The position numbers and the translations under genes were made by a program. Positions 1 through 5,754 of a stretch of DNA of 8,027 bases are shown here, piece after piece. The notes under the pieces were generated by a model. It saw only the letters and a list, made by a program, of their open reading frames with translations, was not told the DNA's origin and did not search any database. Source of the DNA: a bacterium. GTDB taxonomy: Bacteria > Thermosulfidibacterota > Thermosulfidibacteria > Thermosulfidibacterales > Thermosulfidibacteraceae. The stretch is from the NCBI GenBank assembly GCA_027037155.1, contig JALWBK010000190.1:1-8027 (forward strand), read 5' to 3'. The stretch's first letter is position 1. Each line of letters starts with the position of its first letter.

Positions 1-8
1 TGCAGTAG

Positions 9-647
9 TTGTTTACCGGAATTGTTCAGAAAATAGGTAGGCTGGCTTCACTAACCAGAAGAGGTACCGGTTACGTGCTTATGGTGGAGGCTGATCATAG
101 CTGGGATGATCTTCAGATTGGTGAAAGCATCGCTGTCAATGGAGTGTGCCTTACGCTGACGCAATGGTCTTCAAATACGCTCTCCTTTGACGTATCTCCC
201 GAGACTGTGAACAGGAGTACTCTGGCACACCTTCCTGTGGGAAGCGTGTTGAACTTGGAGAGGGCTTTGAGGCCCCTTGACAGAATGGGTGGTCACTTTG
301 TTCTCGGCCATGTGGACGGGGTGGGGGAGGTGGCTTTCGTAAAGAAAGAGACTGACTTTTACAGGTTTGGCTTTCGTATACCCGACAATCTTTTGAAGTA
401 CATAGCCGTTAAGGGATCCATTGCCGTTGACGGGATAAGCCTTACTGTTGCCAAGAAGGAGTTTTCCCTTGTTGAGGTGGCAGTGATACCGCACACCTTT
501 GAGGTTACGAATCTAAGGACTCTTAGGCCTGGGGATAAAGTTAATGTAGAGGTGGATGTTATAGCACGCTACCTTGAGGCTCTGCTTAAGAAAGAGCAGA
601 GGTTGATAGATATGCTGGAGGGGATGGATGGAAAGGTGGTTGAATGA
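9..647 (+). CDS. ribE: Riboflavin synthase, alpha subunit
   Basis: Riboflavin synthase catalyses dismutation of two 6,7-dimethyl-8-ribityllumazines to riboflavin plus the pyrimidinedione, in the cytoplasm. The 212-residue protein has the normal family length and the two tandem lumazine-binding barrels (about 1-95 and 96-190). Visible landmarks are the invariant N-terminus MFTGIV, NGVCLTL (44-50, with Cys47), GHFVLGHVDG (95-104), and the matching second-domain motifs DGISLTV (141-147) and IPHT (160-163). The TTG start is chosen because family members begin exactly at MFTGIV. A TAG at 6-8 directly before it could be the stop of an upstream gene. The last 20 bp overlap cobT. The C-terminal tail after residue 190 is charged and not conserved. 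The gene is sometimes called ribC. Identification is secure. Confidence 0.96.
   Translation: MFTGIVQKIGRLASLTRRGTGYVLMVEADHSWDDLQIGESIAVNGVCLTLTQWSSNTLSFDVSPETVNRSTLAHLPVGSVLNLERALRPLDRMGGHFVLGHVDGVGEVAFVKKETDFYRFGFRIPDNLLKYIAVKGSIAVDGISLTVAKKEFSLVEVAVIPHTFEVTNLRTLRPGDKVNVEVDVIARYLEALLKKEQRLIDMLEGMDGKVVE
617..623 (+). promoter_or_regulatory. Ribosome binding site of cobT
   Basis: GGAGGGG lies inside the end of ribE, four bases before the ATG at 628. It supports 628 as the cobT start. A nearer ATG at 624 is in the ribE frame and reaches the ribE stop after seven codons, so it cannot be the cobT start. Confidence 0.6.
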
Positions 648-1698
648 GGTGCTTGAGGATATAAAGCCCGTTTCTGAGGGACTTTTGGTGGCTGCTCAGG
701 CGAGACTCGACAACCTTACTAAGCCTAAAGGGAGCCTGGGAAGGCTTGAAGAGTTGGGCAAGAGGTTTGTTGCCATTAGGGGAGACCTTGACGAGAGGGT
801 AAAGGGGAAGGTGGTTTTTGTGTTTGCCTGTGATCACGGAGTGACCGAGGAGGGAGTTAGTGCCTTTCCTAAGGAGGTTACCCAGCAGATGGTTTTGAAC
901 TTTTTAAGAGGTGGGGCTGGGATCAACGTCATTTCTCGCTTTGCCGGTGCGGATGTTAAAGTAATTGACATAGGCGTGGATGCGGATCTTTCTCATCTTG
1001 AGTCTCAGGGGCTCATTATAAGGAAGGTGGGCTACGGCACCGCTAACATAGCAAAGGGTCCTGCCATGAGCAGGCAGCAGGCTATTGAGTCAATTAAGGT
1101 AGGCTACGAGCTGGCTGAAGAGGCTTTGAATGCAGGGTACAACCTCTTTGCGGTGGGAGAGATGGGGATAGGCAACACCACTCCTTCCAGTGCGGTGTAC
1201 GCTGTGATGACCGGGAAAGAGGTTGAAGAGGTCACTGGAAGGGGCACAGGCATAGACGACGAGACCCTAAAGAGGAAAATTGAGGTAGTGAAGAGGGCTG
1301 TTGAGGTGAACAAGCCCGATCCCTCTGATCCTGTGGATGTGCTTTCTAAGGTTGGAGGCTTTGAGATTGGAGGAATGCTTGGGGTAATGTTGGCAGGTGC
1401 CCGATTGGGGGTGCCAGTGGTGGTGGATGGATTTATATCTACAGCCAGTGCCCTTCTTGCCGTGTCTTTGAAGAAAGAGGTGAAGGATTATCTCATCTTT
1501 GCCCATAAGTCCCAAGCCTTTGGTCATGAGACGGTATTGAGGCACCTTGGTGTTGAGCCGCTTCTGGATTTGGGGATGCGACTGGGCGAGGGCACAGGGG
1601 CCGTTTTGGGCATGTGGCTCACCCATTTGGGGGAAAAGATCCTGCATGAGATGGCCACTTTTGACGATGCGAAGGTGGATAGAGGCGAAGAGGTGTGA
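628..1698 (+). CDS. cobT: Nicotinate-nucleotide--dimethylbenzimidazole phosphoribosyltransferase
   Basis: CobT transfers phosphoribose from nicotinate mononucleotide to the lower-ligand base (typically 5,6-dimethylbenzimidazole), giving alpha-ribazole phosphate for the cobalamin nucleotide loop. At 356 residues it is full length. Family signatures in order are TKPKGSLGRLE (31-41), CDHGV (68-72), GEMGIGNTTPSSA (177-189), a His-rich segment AHKSQAFGH (292-300) and the C-terminal LGEGTGA (319-325). Glu321 in the last is the position of the catalytic base known from Salmonella CobT. The gene overlaps ribE by 20 bp and cbiB by 4 bp, so the three are probably one transcript. Beside riboflavin synthase this suggests, but does not prove, a flavin-derived lower ligand. 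Other benzimidazoles or related bases cannot be excluded, because CobT enzymes are promiscuous. Confidence 0.96.
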   Translation: MERWLNEVLEDIKPVSEGLLVAAQARLDNLTKPKGSLGRLEELGKRFVAIRGDLDERVKGKVVFVFACDHGVTEEGVSAFPKEVTQQMVLNFLRGGAGINVISRFAGADVKVIDIGVDADLSHLESQGLIIRKVGYGTANIAKGPAMSRQQAIESIKVGYELAEEALNAGYNLFAVGEMGIGNTTPSSAVYAVMTGKEVEEVTGRGTGIDDETLKRKIEVVKRAVEVNKPDPSDPVDVLSKVGGFEIGGMLGVMLAGARLGVPVVVDGFISTASALLAVSLKKEVKDYLIFAHKSQAFGHETVLRHLGVEPLLDLGMRLGEGTGAVLGMWLTHLGEKILHEMATFDDAKVDRGEEV

Positions 1699-2612
1699 GC
1701 TTTGAAGATAGGGCGCTTGTAGCGGTTCTTGCCTTTTTTCTGGATCTTATACTCAAGGATCCAAACTATTCGCTTCATCCGGTAAGGCTTATCGGAAAGA
1801 CACTGACTTTTTTTGAGAGTTTCCTTTACAGGGTAAACGACGGGTATTTGGGAGGCTTTCTCTGTTACATCTTTACCGTTGCTTTTTGGCTTGTACTCTC
1901 CTTTGTGTTTAGGAATTTTTTCCCTTTAGAACTTTTTTTCGTGTACTCCTTTGTGGCAGCAGGTCAGCTCTGGAAAGAGGTTGAAAAGATAGAGCGCCTG
2001 TTGAAGGTAGGAAGGATGGATGATGCAAAAAGGAGGTTGTCCTTTCTTGTGACAAGAGACGTTGAGCATCTTCCCAAAGAGGGCGTTGCCCTTACCGCTT
2101 TTGAGAGCTTGGCTGAAAACACATCGGATGGCGTATTTGGGCCTCTGTTCTGGTATGTAGTTGGCGGTTTGCCCCTGCTCTTTCTGTACAAGGTGACTGA
2201 GACAGGGGATTCCATGGTGGGGTATAAGAACGAGCGCTACAGAAGGTTCGGTTTTTTCTTCGCCAAAATGGATGATCTGCTGAACCTCGTTCCTGCAAGA
2301 TTGACTGCCATTTTTGTGACGCTCGGATGTTATCTATTGGGCGGTAGGGTTAAGGATGCCCTACGGTGTTGCTTTAAAGGTGCTTCTTTACACGAGAGTC
2401 CCAATGCAGGTTATCCAGAAGCTGCCTTTGCCGGCTGTCTTGGTGTCTTTTTCGGAGGATGGCACAGGTATTTTGGTAGGTGGGTCTTCAAGGTGCCTGT
2501 AGGAGTTGACTTTGGTAAAGTGCCCGAGGATGTGCTGGAAAGAGGCATTCTTCTCAGTAAACTTTCGACGCTTCTTTTTCTGATTACTATCCTGTGCTTA
2601 GCCTATCTTTAG
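1695..2612 (+). CDS. cbiB: Adenosylcobinamide-phosphate synthase (CbiB/CobD family)
   Basis: This inner-membrane enzyme attaches aminopropanol (or its phosphate) to adenosylcobyric acid, giving adenosylcobinamide (phosphate). The 305-residue protein is of normal length and carries the family motifs: DPNYSLHPVRLIG (22-34), ESLAENTSDGVFGPLFW (137-153), GDSMVGYKNERY (171-182), KMDDLLNLVPARL (191-203) and SPNAGYPEAAFAG (235-247). Hydrophobic stretches near 7-20, 52-72, 77-90, 148-166, 203-216 and 290-305 look like membrane segments. The start is GTG inside the cobT stop (GTGA overlap), with AGAGG just upstream. The usual Asn-Thr-Leu-Asp before SMVGY reads Glu-Thr-Gly-Asp here, a mild departure. 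The 3' end overlaps the convergent cobU by 15 bp. Some genomes call this gene cobD, a name also used for an unrelated decarboxylase. Confidence 0.95.
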   Translation: MSFEDRALVAVLAFFLDLILKDPNYSLHPVRLIGKTLTFFESFLYRVNDGYLGGFLCYIFTVAFWLVLSFVFRNFFPLELFFVYSFVAAGQLWKEVEKIERLLKVGRMDDAKRRLSFLVTRDVEHLPKEGVALTAFESLAENTSDGVFGPLFWYVVGGLPLLFLYKVTETGDSMVGYKNERYRRFGFFFAKMDDLLNLVPARLTAIFVTLGCYLLGGRVKDALRCCFKGASLHESPNAGYPEAAFAGCLGVFFGGWHRYFGRWVFKVPVGVDFGKVPEDVLERGILLSKLSTLLFLITILCLAYL

Positions 2613-3104
2613 GGCCTTTCCTGCCACCACAAGGTACGTTTCATCACAGTATTGGGCTAAGGTCTTGTTGATTTCTCCCAGCTCTTTGAGGTAGTGCCTG
2701 GAGAAGCTATAAGGGGGGATGGGAGACATTCCGATCTCGTTGGAGACAAAGACTGAAAGGTTGAAACTTTCCCTTGCCATTTTGAAAAACTCTACGATCC
2801 TGTGCATAGGATCTATACCTGAGCTTATGGCGTTGAGTACGAAAAACCCCACACAATCCACCACTAAAGAGTGGTATTTTTTTACATCAAGGGCAACTTT
2901 GAGTTGCTCTATCTCTAACAGAGGATTCAGCATGCTATCCCATCCTCTTCGCTCCCTTTTGTGGGCAAGTATCTTCTTTTGCATCTCCGGGTCGTAGGAT
3001 ATAGCCGTTGCCACGTATAACCGAGGCTGTTCTTTTGCCATTTCAAGGGCTGTTCTTGTCTTCCCTGAGTTATTTCCTCCTATGATTAGCACCGTCTTTG
3101 CCAT
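2598..3104 (-). CDS. cobU: Adenosylcobinamide kinase / adenosylcobinamide-phosphate guanylyltransferase, divergent
   Basis: CobU phosphorylates adenosylcobinamide and then transfers GMP to give adenosylcobinamide-GDP, the substrate of CobS. Counting from the ATG at 3104 the protein has 168 residues, close to the family norm. It shows the P-loop GGNNSGKT (9-16), VATA (31-34), DPEM (38-41), HKRERRGW (48-55, with His48 at the position guanylylated in Salmonella CobU), VDC (82-84), VSNEIG (120-125) and a late G-E-I-N (143-146). Several usually conserved positions differ: the Glu of W-x-T-x-E-x-P is Leu59, and D-C-L-T-x-W reads D-C-V-G-F-F. A GTG at 3113 extends the frame by three codons, but it lies within the AAAGGTG ribosome site, so ATG 3104 is preferred. 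The first 35 bp overlap the end of the DUF3108 gene. The family call is firm; retention of both activities is inferred. Confidence 0.9.
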   Translation of the reverse strand: MAKTVLIIGGNNSGKTRTALEMAKEQPRLYVATAISYDPEMQKKILAHKRERRGWDSMLNPLLEIEQLKVALDVKKYHSLVVDCVGFFVLNAISSGIDPMHRIVEFFKMARESFNLSVFVSNEIGMSPIPPYSFSRHYLKELGEINKTLAQYCDETYLVVAGKALKIG

Positions 3105-3774
3105 GGCCAACACCTTTGAGTTTTATCCTTATAGTTCCCCATCTTGTAGGTATCTTTGACAAAAGTAGGATACGGGTCTTCTTGTCAATGTACATAGTCA
3201 CTGGCTTTTTAGGATTTCTGGAAACAAGAAGCCCCTTTACCGGCACCCAGAGTTTGCACACATACACCTTCTTTTTGGAGAGGCACTTTATTTTAGGTTT
3301 TGCTTCCTTTTTGCCGGATGTCACTATGAATTCTGCCTTCAGGTGCTTTCTGTAGGTGAAATAGGAGGAGAGCATGTCAAATACAGGCCCTTCAACCCTG
3401 CTCTTTCGCTTCAGTTTGCCGTTTTTAACGTAAGTAATAGTACCTGTTTTTGGATCGTAAGTTATAAAATCGTCTCGCTTATAGTGGCCTTCACGTATTC
3501 TTGCTTTGTACTTTATGAAGTGTGAGTTGGTAAATGTGGATTCTAAGTAGTCCCTCACCGTGTAGATCTTGTCGACAATACCGGTGGTGTATACCTTAGA
3601 TGTGGCTTTGTAAACCCCTTCCTTTAGCTTGTAAAGCTTGGTTTCGGCCTCTCCAACCTTGATAAAGGCGAAGTACACATTGTATCTGGTGCTTTCTAAC
3701 AGTTGCTCCTCAGCATTGGCGCACACGGAAATTAGTACAAATAGTAGTAATACAATCCATCTTTTTGGCGACAC
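3070..3774 (-). CDS. Exported DUF3108-domain protein
   Basis: The 234-residue protein begins with a clear Sec signal peptide: Lys4-Arg5, a hydrophobic core at 7-18 and an A-N-A cleavage site (19-21) before Glu-Glu. The mature part should be periplasmic or envelope-associated. Its start, Y-N-V-Y-F-A-F-I-K-V-G-E-A, followed by beta-rich alternating segments with T-Y-D-P-K-T-G-T (105-112), matches the DUF3108 pattern, whose biochemical function is not established. The mature region is very rich in Lys and basic overall, with two cysteines close together in the C-terminal half. The GTG start is chosen because it supplies the positively charged n-region and has AAGGGGG eight bases upstream. The gene overlaps the hydrolase by 43 bp upstream and cobU by 35 bp downstream, so it is probably cotranscribed with them without obvious functional link. 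Confidence 0.8.
   Translation of the reverse strand: MSPKRWIVLLLFVLISVCANAEEQLLESTRYNVYFAFIKVGEAETKLYKLKEGVYKATSKVYTTGIVDKIYTVRDYLESTFTNSHFIKYKARIREGHYKRDDFITYDPKTGTITYVKNGKLKRKSRVEGPVFDMLSSYFTYRKHLKAEFIVTSGKKEAKPKIKCLSKKKVYVCKLWVPVKGLLVSRNPKKPVTMYIDKKTRILLLSKIPTRWGTIRIKLKGVGHGKDGANHRRK
3111..3117 (-). promoter_or_regulatory. Ribosome binding site of cobU
   Basis: On the minus strand AAAGGTG sits with AGG eight bases before the ATG at 3104. It favours that ATG over the GTG at 3113, which is part of the site. It lies within the last codons of the upstream DUF3108 gene, suggesting coupled translation. Confidence 0.5.
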
Positions 3775-4694
3775 CCTACTATCCCCCTTGCCTCTAAAAG
3801 GTCCAACCTTCCGATAACGTCGGAGGCAAGCACGTATATGCCTGTGGGTTTGTGATCTGGATATAGCTCTTTGATTATCTCAAAGGTAGTGCACTCTCTA
3901 TTTCTCTTTAAAAGTGAGATTATCACGCTTTCCTTTCTTGTCATTCTCTCCTTCATGGCTTTGAGGGCATTTTCAAAGTCTCCCTCTTCTTCCCTGTGAG
4001 AGGGGATATACCTTTTGAGTTTCTTTCTTTCCATCTTTTCAATAGAGCTCTGATAAAGTAGCATAGTTTTAACGCGTTCTCCCTTTTCATCCTTTTCAAG
4101 CACCGGTGTGGGTGTGAATCCGGCGAAGATGAAGTCTCCGGAAAGTGCCCAGTTATCCTTCATCAGGATTATATGCCCCATGGCGTGTCCTGGTACATGG
4201 TGGACTTTAAAAGACAGGTACTTAAACTTCACCTCTTCTCCATCTTCTATGGGGTTTAAGAGTTCTTCAGGTATGTCAATACAAAACCTTTTCTCCCATG
4301 TTAGCACCTTTACGAAGGTTTCAAGGTAGGAGTCGGGAATGCCGTGTTGCTTCAAAAGGGGAAGCAGTCCTTCGTAAAAGGCTTTTCTGTCCATAACCTT
4401 TTTCCAGTCGTTCTTGTGAAGGTAAAGGGCGGCACGGGTCTTTTCGCACATCCAGACCGCCAGCCCGTAGTGGTCTGAGTGTCCGTGGGTGAGGATAATC
4501 CTTTGAATGTCAGAGAAGCTGATTTTGTGTTTCTTAAATGCTTGTTCCCACGCTTCTCGGGCTTCTGGCGTGTCAACCCCTGTGTCTATGATGGTTATGG
4601 GATCTTCCCTTATGATGTAACAGTATACATCACCTATGGGATAGGGGGTGGGTATAGAGACCCTTATGATTGAGCCCTTGTTCTTGTAAGGCAT
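3732..4694 (-). CDS. Metallo-beta-lactamase-fold hydrolase with C-terminal winged-helix-like domain
   Basis: Counted from the ATG at 4694 this is a 320-residue cytoplasmic metallo-hydrolase (no signal peptide). The dinuclear metal site looks complete: IIDTG (35-39), THGHSDH (69-75, giving His70, His72, Asp74 and His75), His170 in PGHAMGH, Asp187 in SGD and His233 in PSH. Residues after about 245 form a separate helical tail ending in a Tyr-rich strand, resembling the winged-helix domain of LACTB2-like members of the superfamily. The substrate cannot be told; thioester, nucleotide or nucleic-acid phosphodiester hydrolysis are all possible. The reading frame continues upstream to an ATG at 4739 and a TTG at 4742. 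I prefer 4694 because the core fold begins soon after it and the extension would run into the divergent kinase gene. No ribosome site precedes any of these starts. It is probably first gene of the operon hydrolase-DUF3108-cobU. Confidence 0.85.
   Translation of the reverse strand: MPYKNKGSIIRVSIPTPYPIGDVYCYIIREDPITIIDTGVDTPEAREAWEQAFKKHKISFSDIQRIILTHGHSDHYGLAVWMCEKTRAALYLHKNDWKKVMDRKAFYEGLLPLLKQHGIPDSYLETFVKVLTWEKRFCIDIPEELLNPIEDGEEVKFKYLSFKVHHVPGHAMGHIILMKDNWALSGDFIFAGFTPTPVLEKDEKGERVKTMLLYQSSIEKMERKKLKRYIPSHREEEGDFENALKAMKERMTRKESVIISLLKRNRECTTFEIIKELYPDHKPTGIYVLASDVIGRLDLLEARGIVGCRQKDGLYYYYLY
3783..3789 (-). promoter_or_regulatory. Ribosome binding site of the DUF3108 gene
   Basis: AAGGGGG on the minus strand, eight bases before the GTG at 3774. 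It is located inside the coding region of the upstream hydrolase and supports the GTG start and the unusually long 43-bp overlap. Confidence 0.55.
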
Positions 4695-5754
4695 GAAGTA
4701 TATATACTCAAACCAAATGGGAAAGGAAACTGATCTCATCAAAGACGTGTGGGAAGCCTATCCCTTCCCGCTGGTGGTGGTGAATGCTGAAAAGAGGGTG
4801 GTCTATGTGAACCCAGAATTCTACAGCTTCTTCATGCCCGATACCAAGATTAACGGTGTGAAGCTAAAAAGCCTTATTCCTGCTGATAAGGTTTTGGATG
4901 CTGTTGAAAGGGTTTTGCAGCAGGGAGGTGGGGTGTTTAGCATTGAGGAGTGCATTATCATTAGGAACGTCAGACATGATCTAATGGTGGACGTGTTTGC
5001 AGTAGAGCATAGGGGTGAGAGGTTGGCGGCTGTACAGATAAGGGATGTGTCTCAAAAGAAGCTGGTGGATGCCAAGCAGGAGAAGGAGAAGATAATCGCC
5101 GCCTGTGAGGAGGTTGTAAAGCGTGTATTTACGCAGGTGCAGCCTGTGGCTATGGGAATACTCAATGTGTGCAATCTGTTGGAGGACATTGCTGGGGCTT
5201 CCAGGGAACTTTCGTTCCTAAAGGGAGAGGCCACGAGGCTCGTTGGCTTTGTGGATCAAGCTTTAGATCTTGTGTCTCCAGTGGGGGACTTCAGAAAAGA
5301 GGTTAATCTGTACAAGATCATAGAAGATGCTCTGGTCATGTTGAAGATGGAGATTCTTAGTAAAAATATAACTGTTGTTAAGGACTATCTTCCGGGTATT
5401 CCCGATATAAGCGGGGATCCTTTGGAGCTTTTCAAGGCTTTTATGCACATAATCAAGAATGCAGTTGAGGCATCTGAAAATCAGGGTATTATAACCATAA
5501 GCGTAGCGGTTGAGTCGTCTAAAAAGATAGATCCTTCTGCTAAGAGCCTTTTGAAGGTTGAAGTGGCCAGTCAAGGTGAGCCTATACCTGATGAGGTGCG
5601 TGATAGAATGTTTCTTCCCTTTGTAACAACTAAACAGAACCACTTGGGTTTGGGGTTGTCTAAGGCCTTTGCTGTAGTCAGGGAGCACGGAGGCGATATT
5701 GAGTACATGAGAAAAGGTGATAAAAACGTATTTTCCGTGTATCTGCCGTTATGA
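4693..5754 (+). CDS. PAS-containing histidine-kinase-like protein lacking the phosphoacceptor His
   Basis: A 353-residue cytoplasmic sensor with no membrane segments. Residues about 15-120 form a PAS domain (PFPLVVVNAEKRVVYVN at 24-40, ending near IRDVS). Residues 125-195 form the helical pair where the dimerisation/phosphotransfer domain belongs, and 205-353 a GHKL ATPase-like domain. In the first helix the usual H-E-x-x-N-P is replaced by V-F-T-Q-V-Q-P (145-151), and there is no histidine between 107 and 251. In the ATPase domain the N-box IIKNAVEA (253-260, Asn256) and FLPFVTTK (307-314) are normal, but the G1 Asp-x-Gly-x-Gly reads S-Q-G-E-P (293-297) and G2 reads H-L-G-L-G-L (317-322). 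It is therefore unlikely to autophosphorylate normally. An ATG at 4717 also keeps the whole PAS domain and may be the true start; neither has a good ribosome site. It overlaps the regulator gene by ATGA. Confidence 0.85.
   Translation: MKYIYSNQMGKETDLIKDVWEAYPFPLVVVNAEKRVVYVNPEFYSFFMPDTKINGVKLKSLIPADKVLDAVERVLQQGGGVFSIEECIIIRNVRHDLMVDVFAVEHRGERLAAVQIRDVSQKKLVDAKQEKEKIIAACEEVVKRVFTQVQPVAMGILNVCNLLEDIAGASRELSFLKGEATRLVGFVDQALDLVSPVGDFRKEVNLYKIIEDALVMLKMEILSKNITVVKDYLPGIPDISGDPLELFKAFMHIIKNAVEASENQGIITISVAVESSKKIDPSAKSLLKVEVASQGEPIPDEVRDRMFLPFVTTKQNHLGLGLSKAFAVVREHGGDIEYMRKGDKNVFSVYLPL
4697..4708. promoter_or_regulatory. Perfect AT-rich palindrome in the divergent gene start region
   Basis: AGTATATATACT is a perfect 12-bp palindrome placed where the two divergent operons meet. 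By its symmetry it presents a TATACT, one base from the TATAAT consensus, on each strand. On the plus strand, initiation about seven bases after TATACT would fall near 4715, just before the ATG at 4717. A TTGTTC at 4678-4683 stands 17 bases before TATATA at 4701-4706 and could be a weak -35. It could be a bidirectional promoter core, an operator, or chance AT-richness. The assignment is inferred. Confidence 0.3.

Noticed and set aside
171..494. Open frame of 107 codons on the minus strand inside ribE
   Set aside because: It is antisense to the conserved lumazine-binding domains and encodes nothing recognisable.
1267..1647. Open frame of 126 codons on the minus strand inside cobT
   Set aside because: It is antisense to conserved CobT motifs, has a His/Gln-rich low-information translation and no family resemblance.
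2600..2720. Intrinsic terminator between the convergent cbiB and cobU
   Set aside because: No stem followed by a T-run is visible on either strand, and the region is coding on one or both strands.
5263..5688. Open frame of 141 codons on the minus strand inside the sensor gene
   Set aside because: It is fully covered by a plus-strand gene with clear PAS and GHKL domains; its translation shows no recognisable motif.
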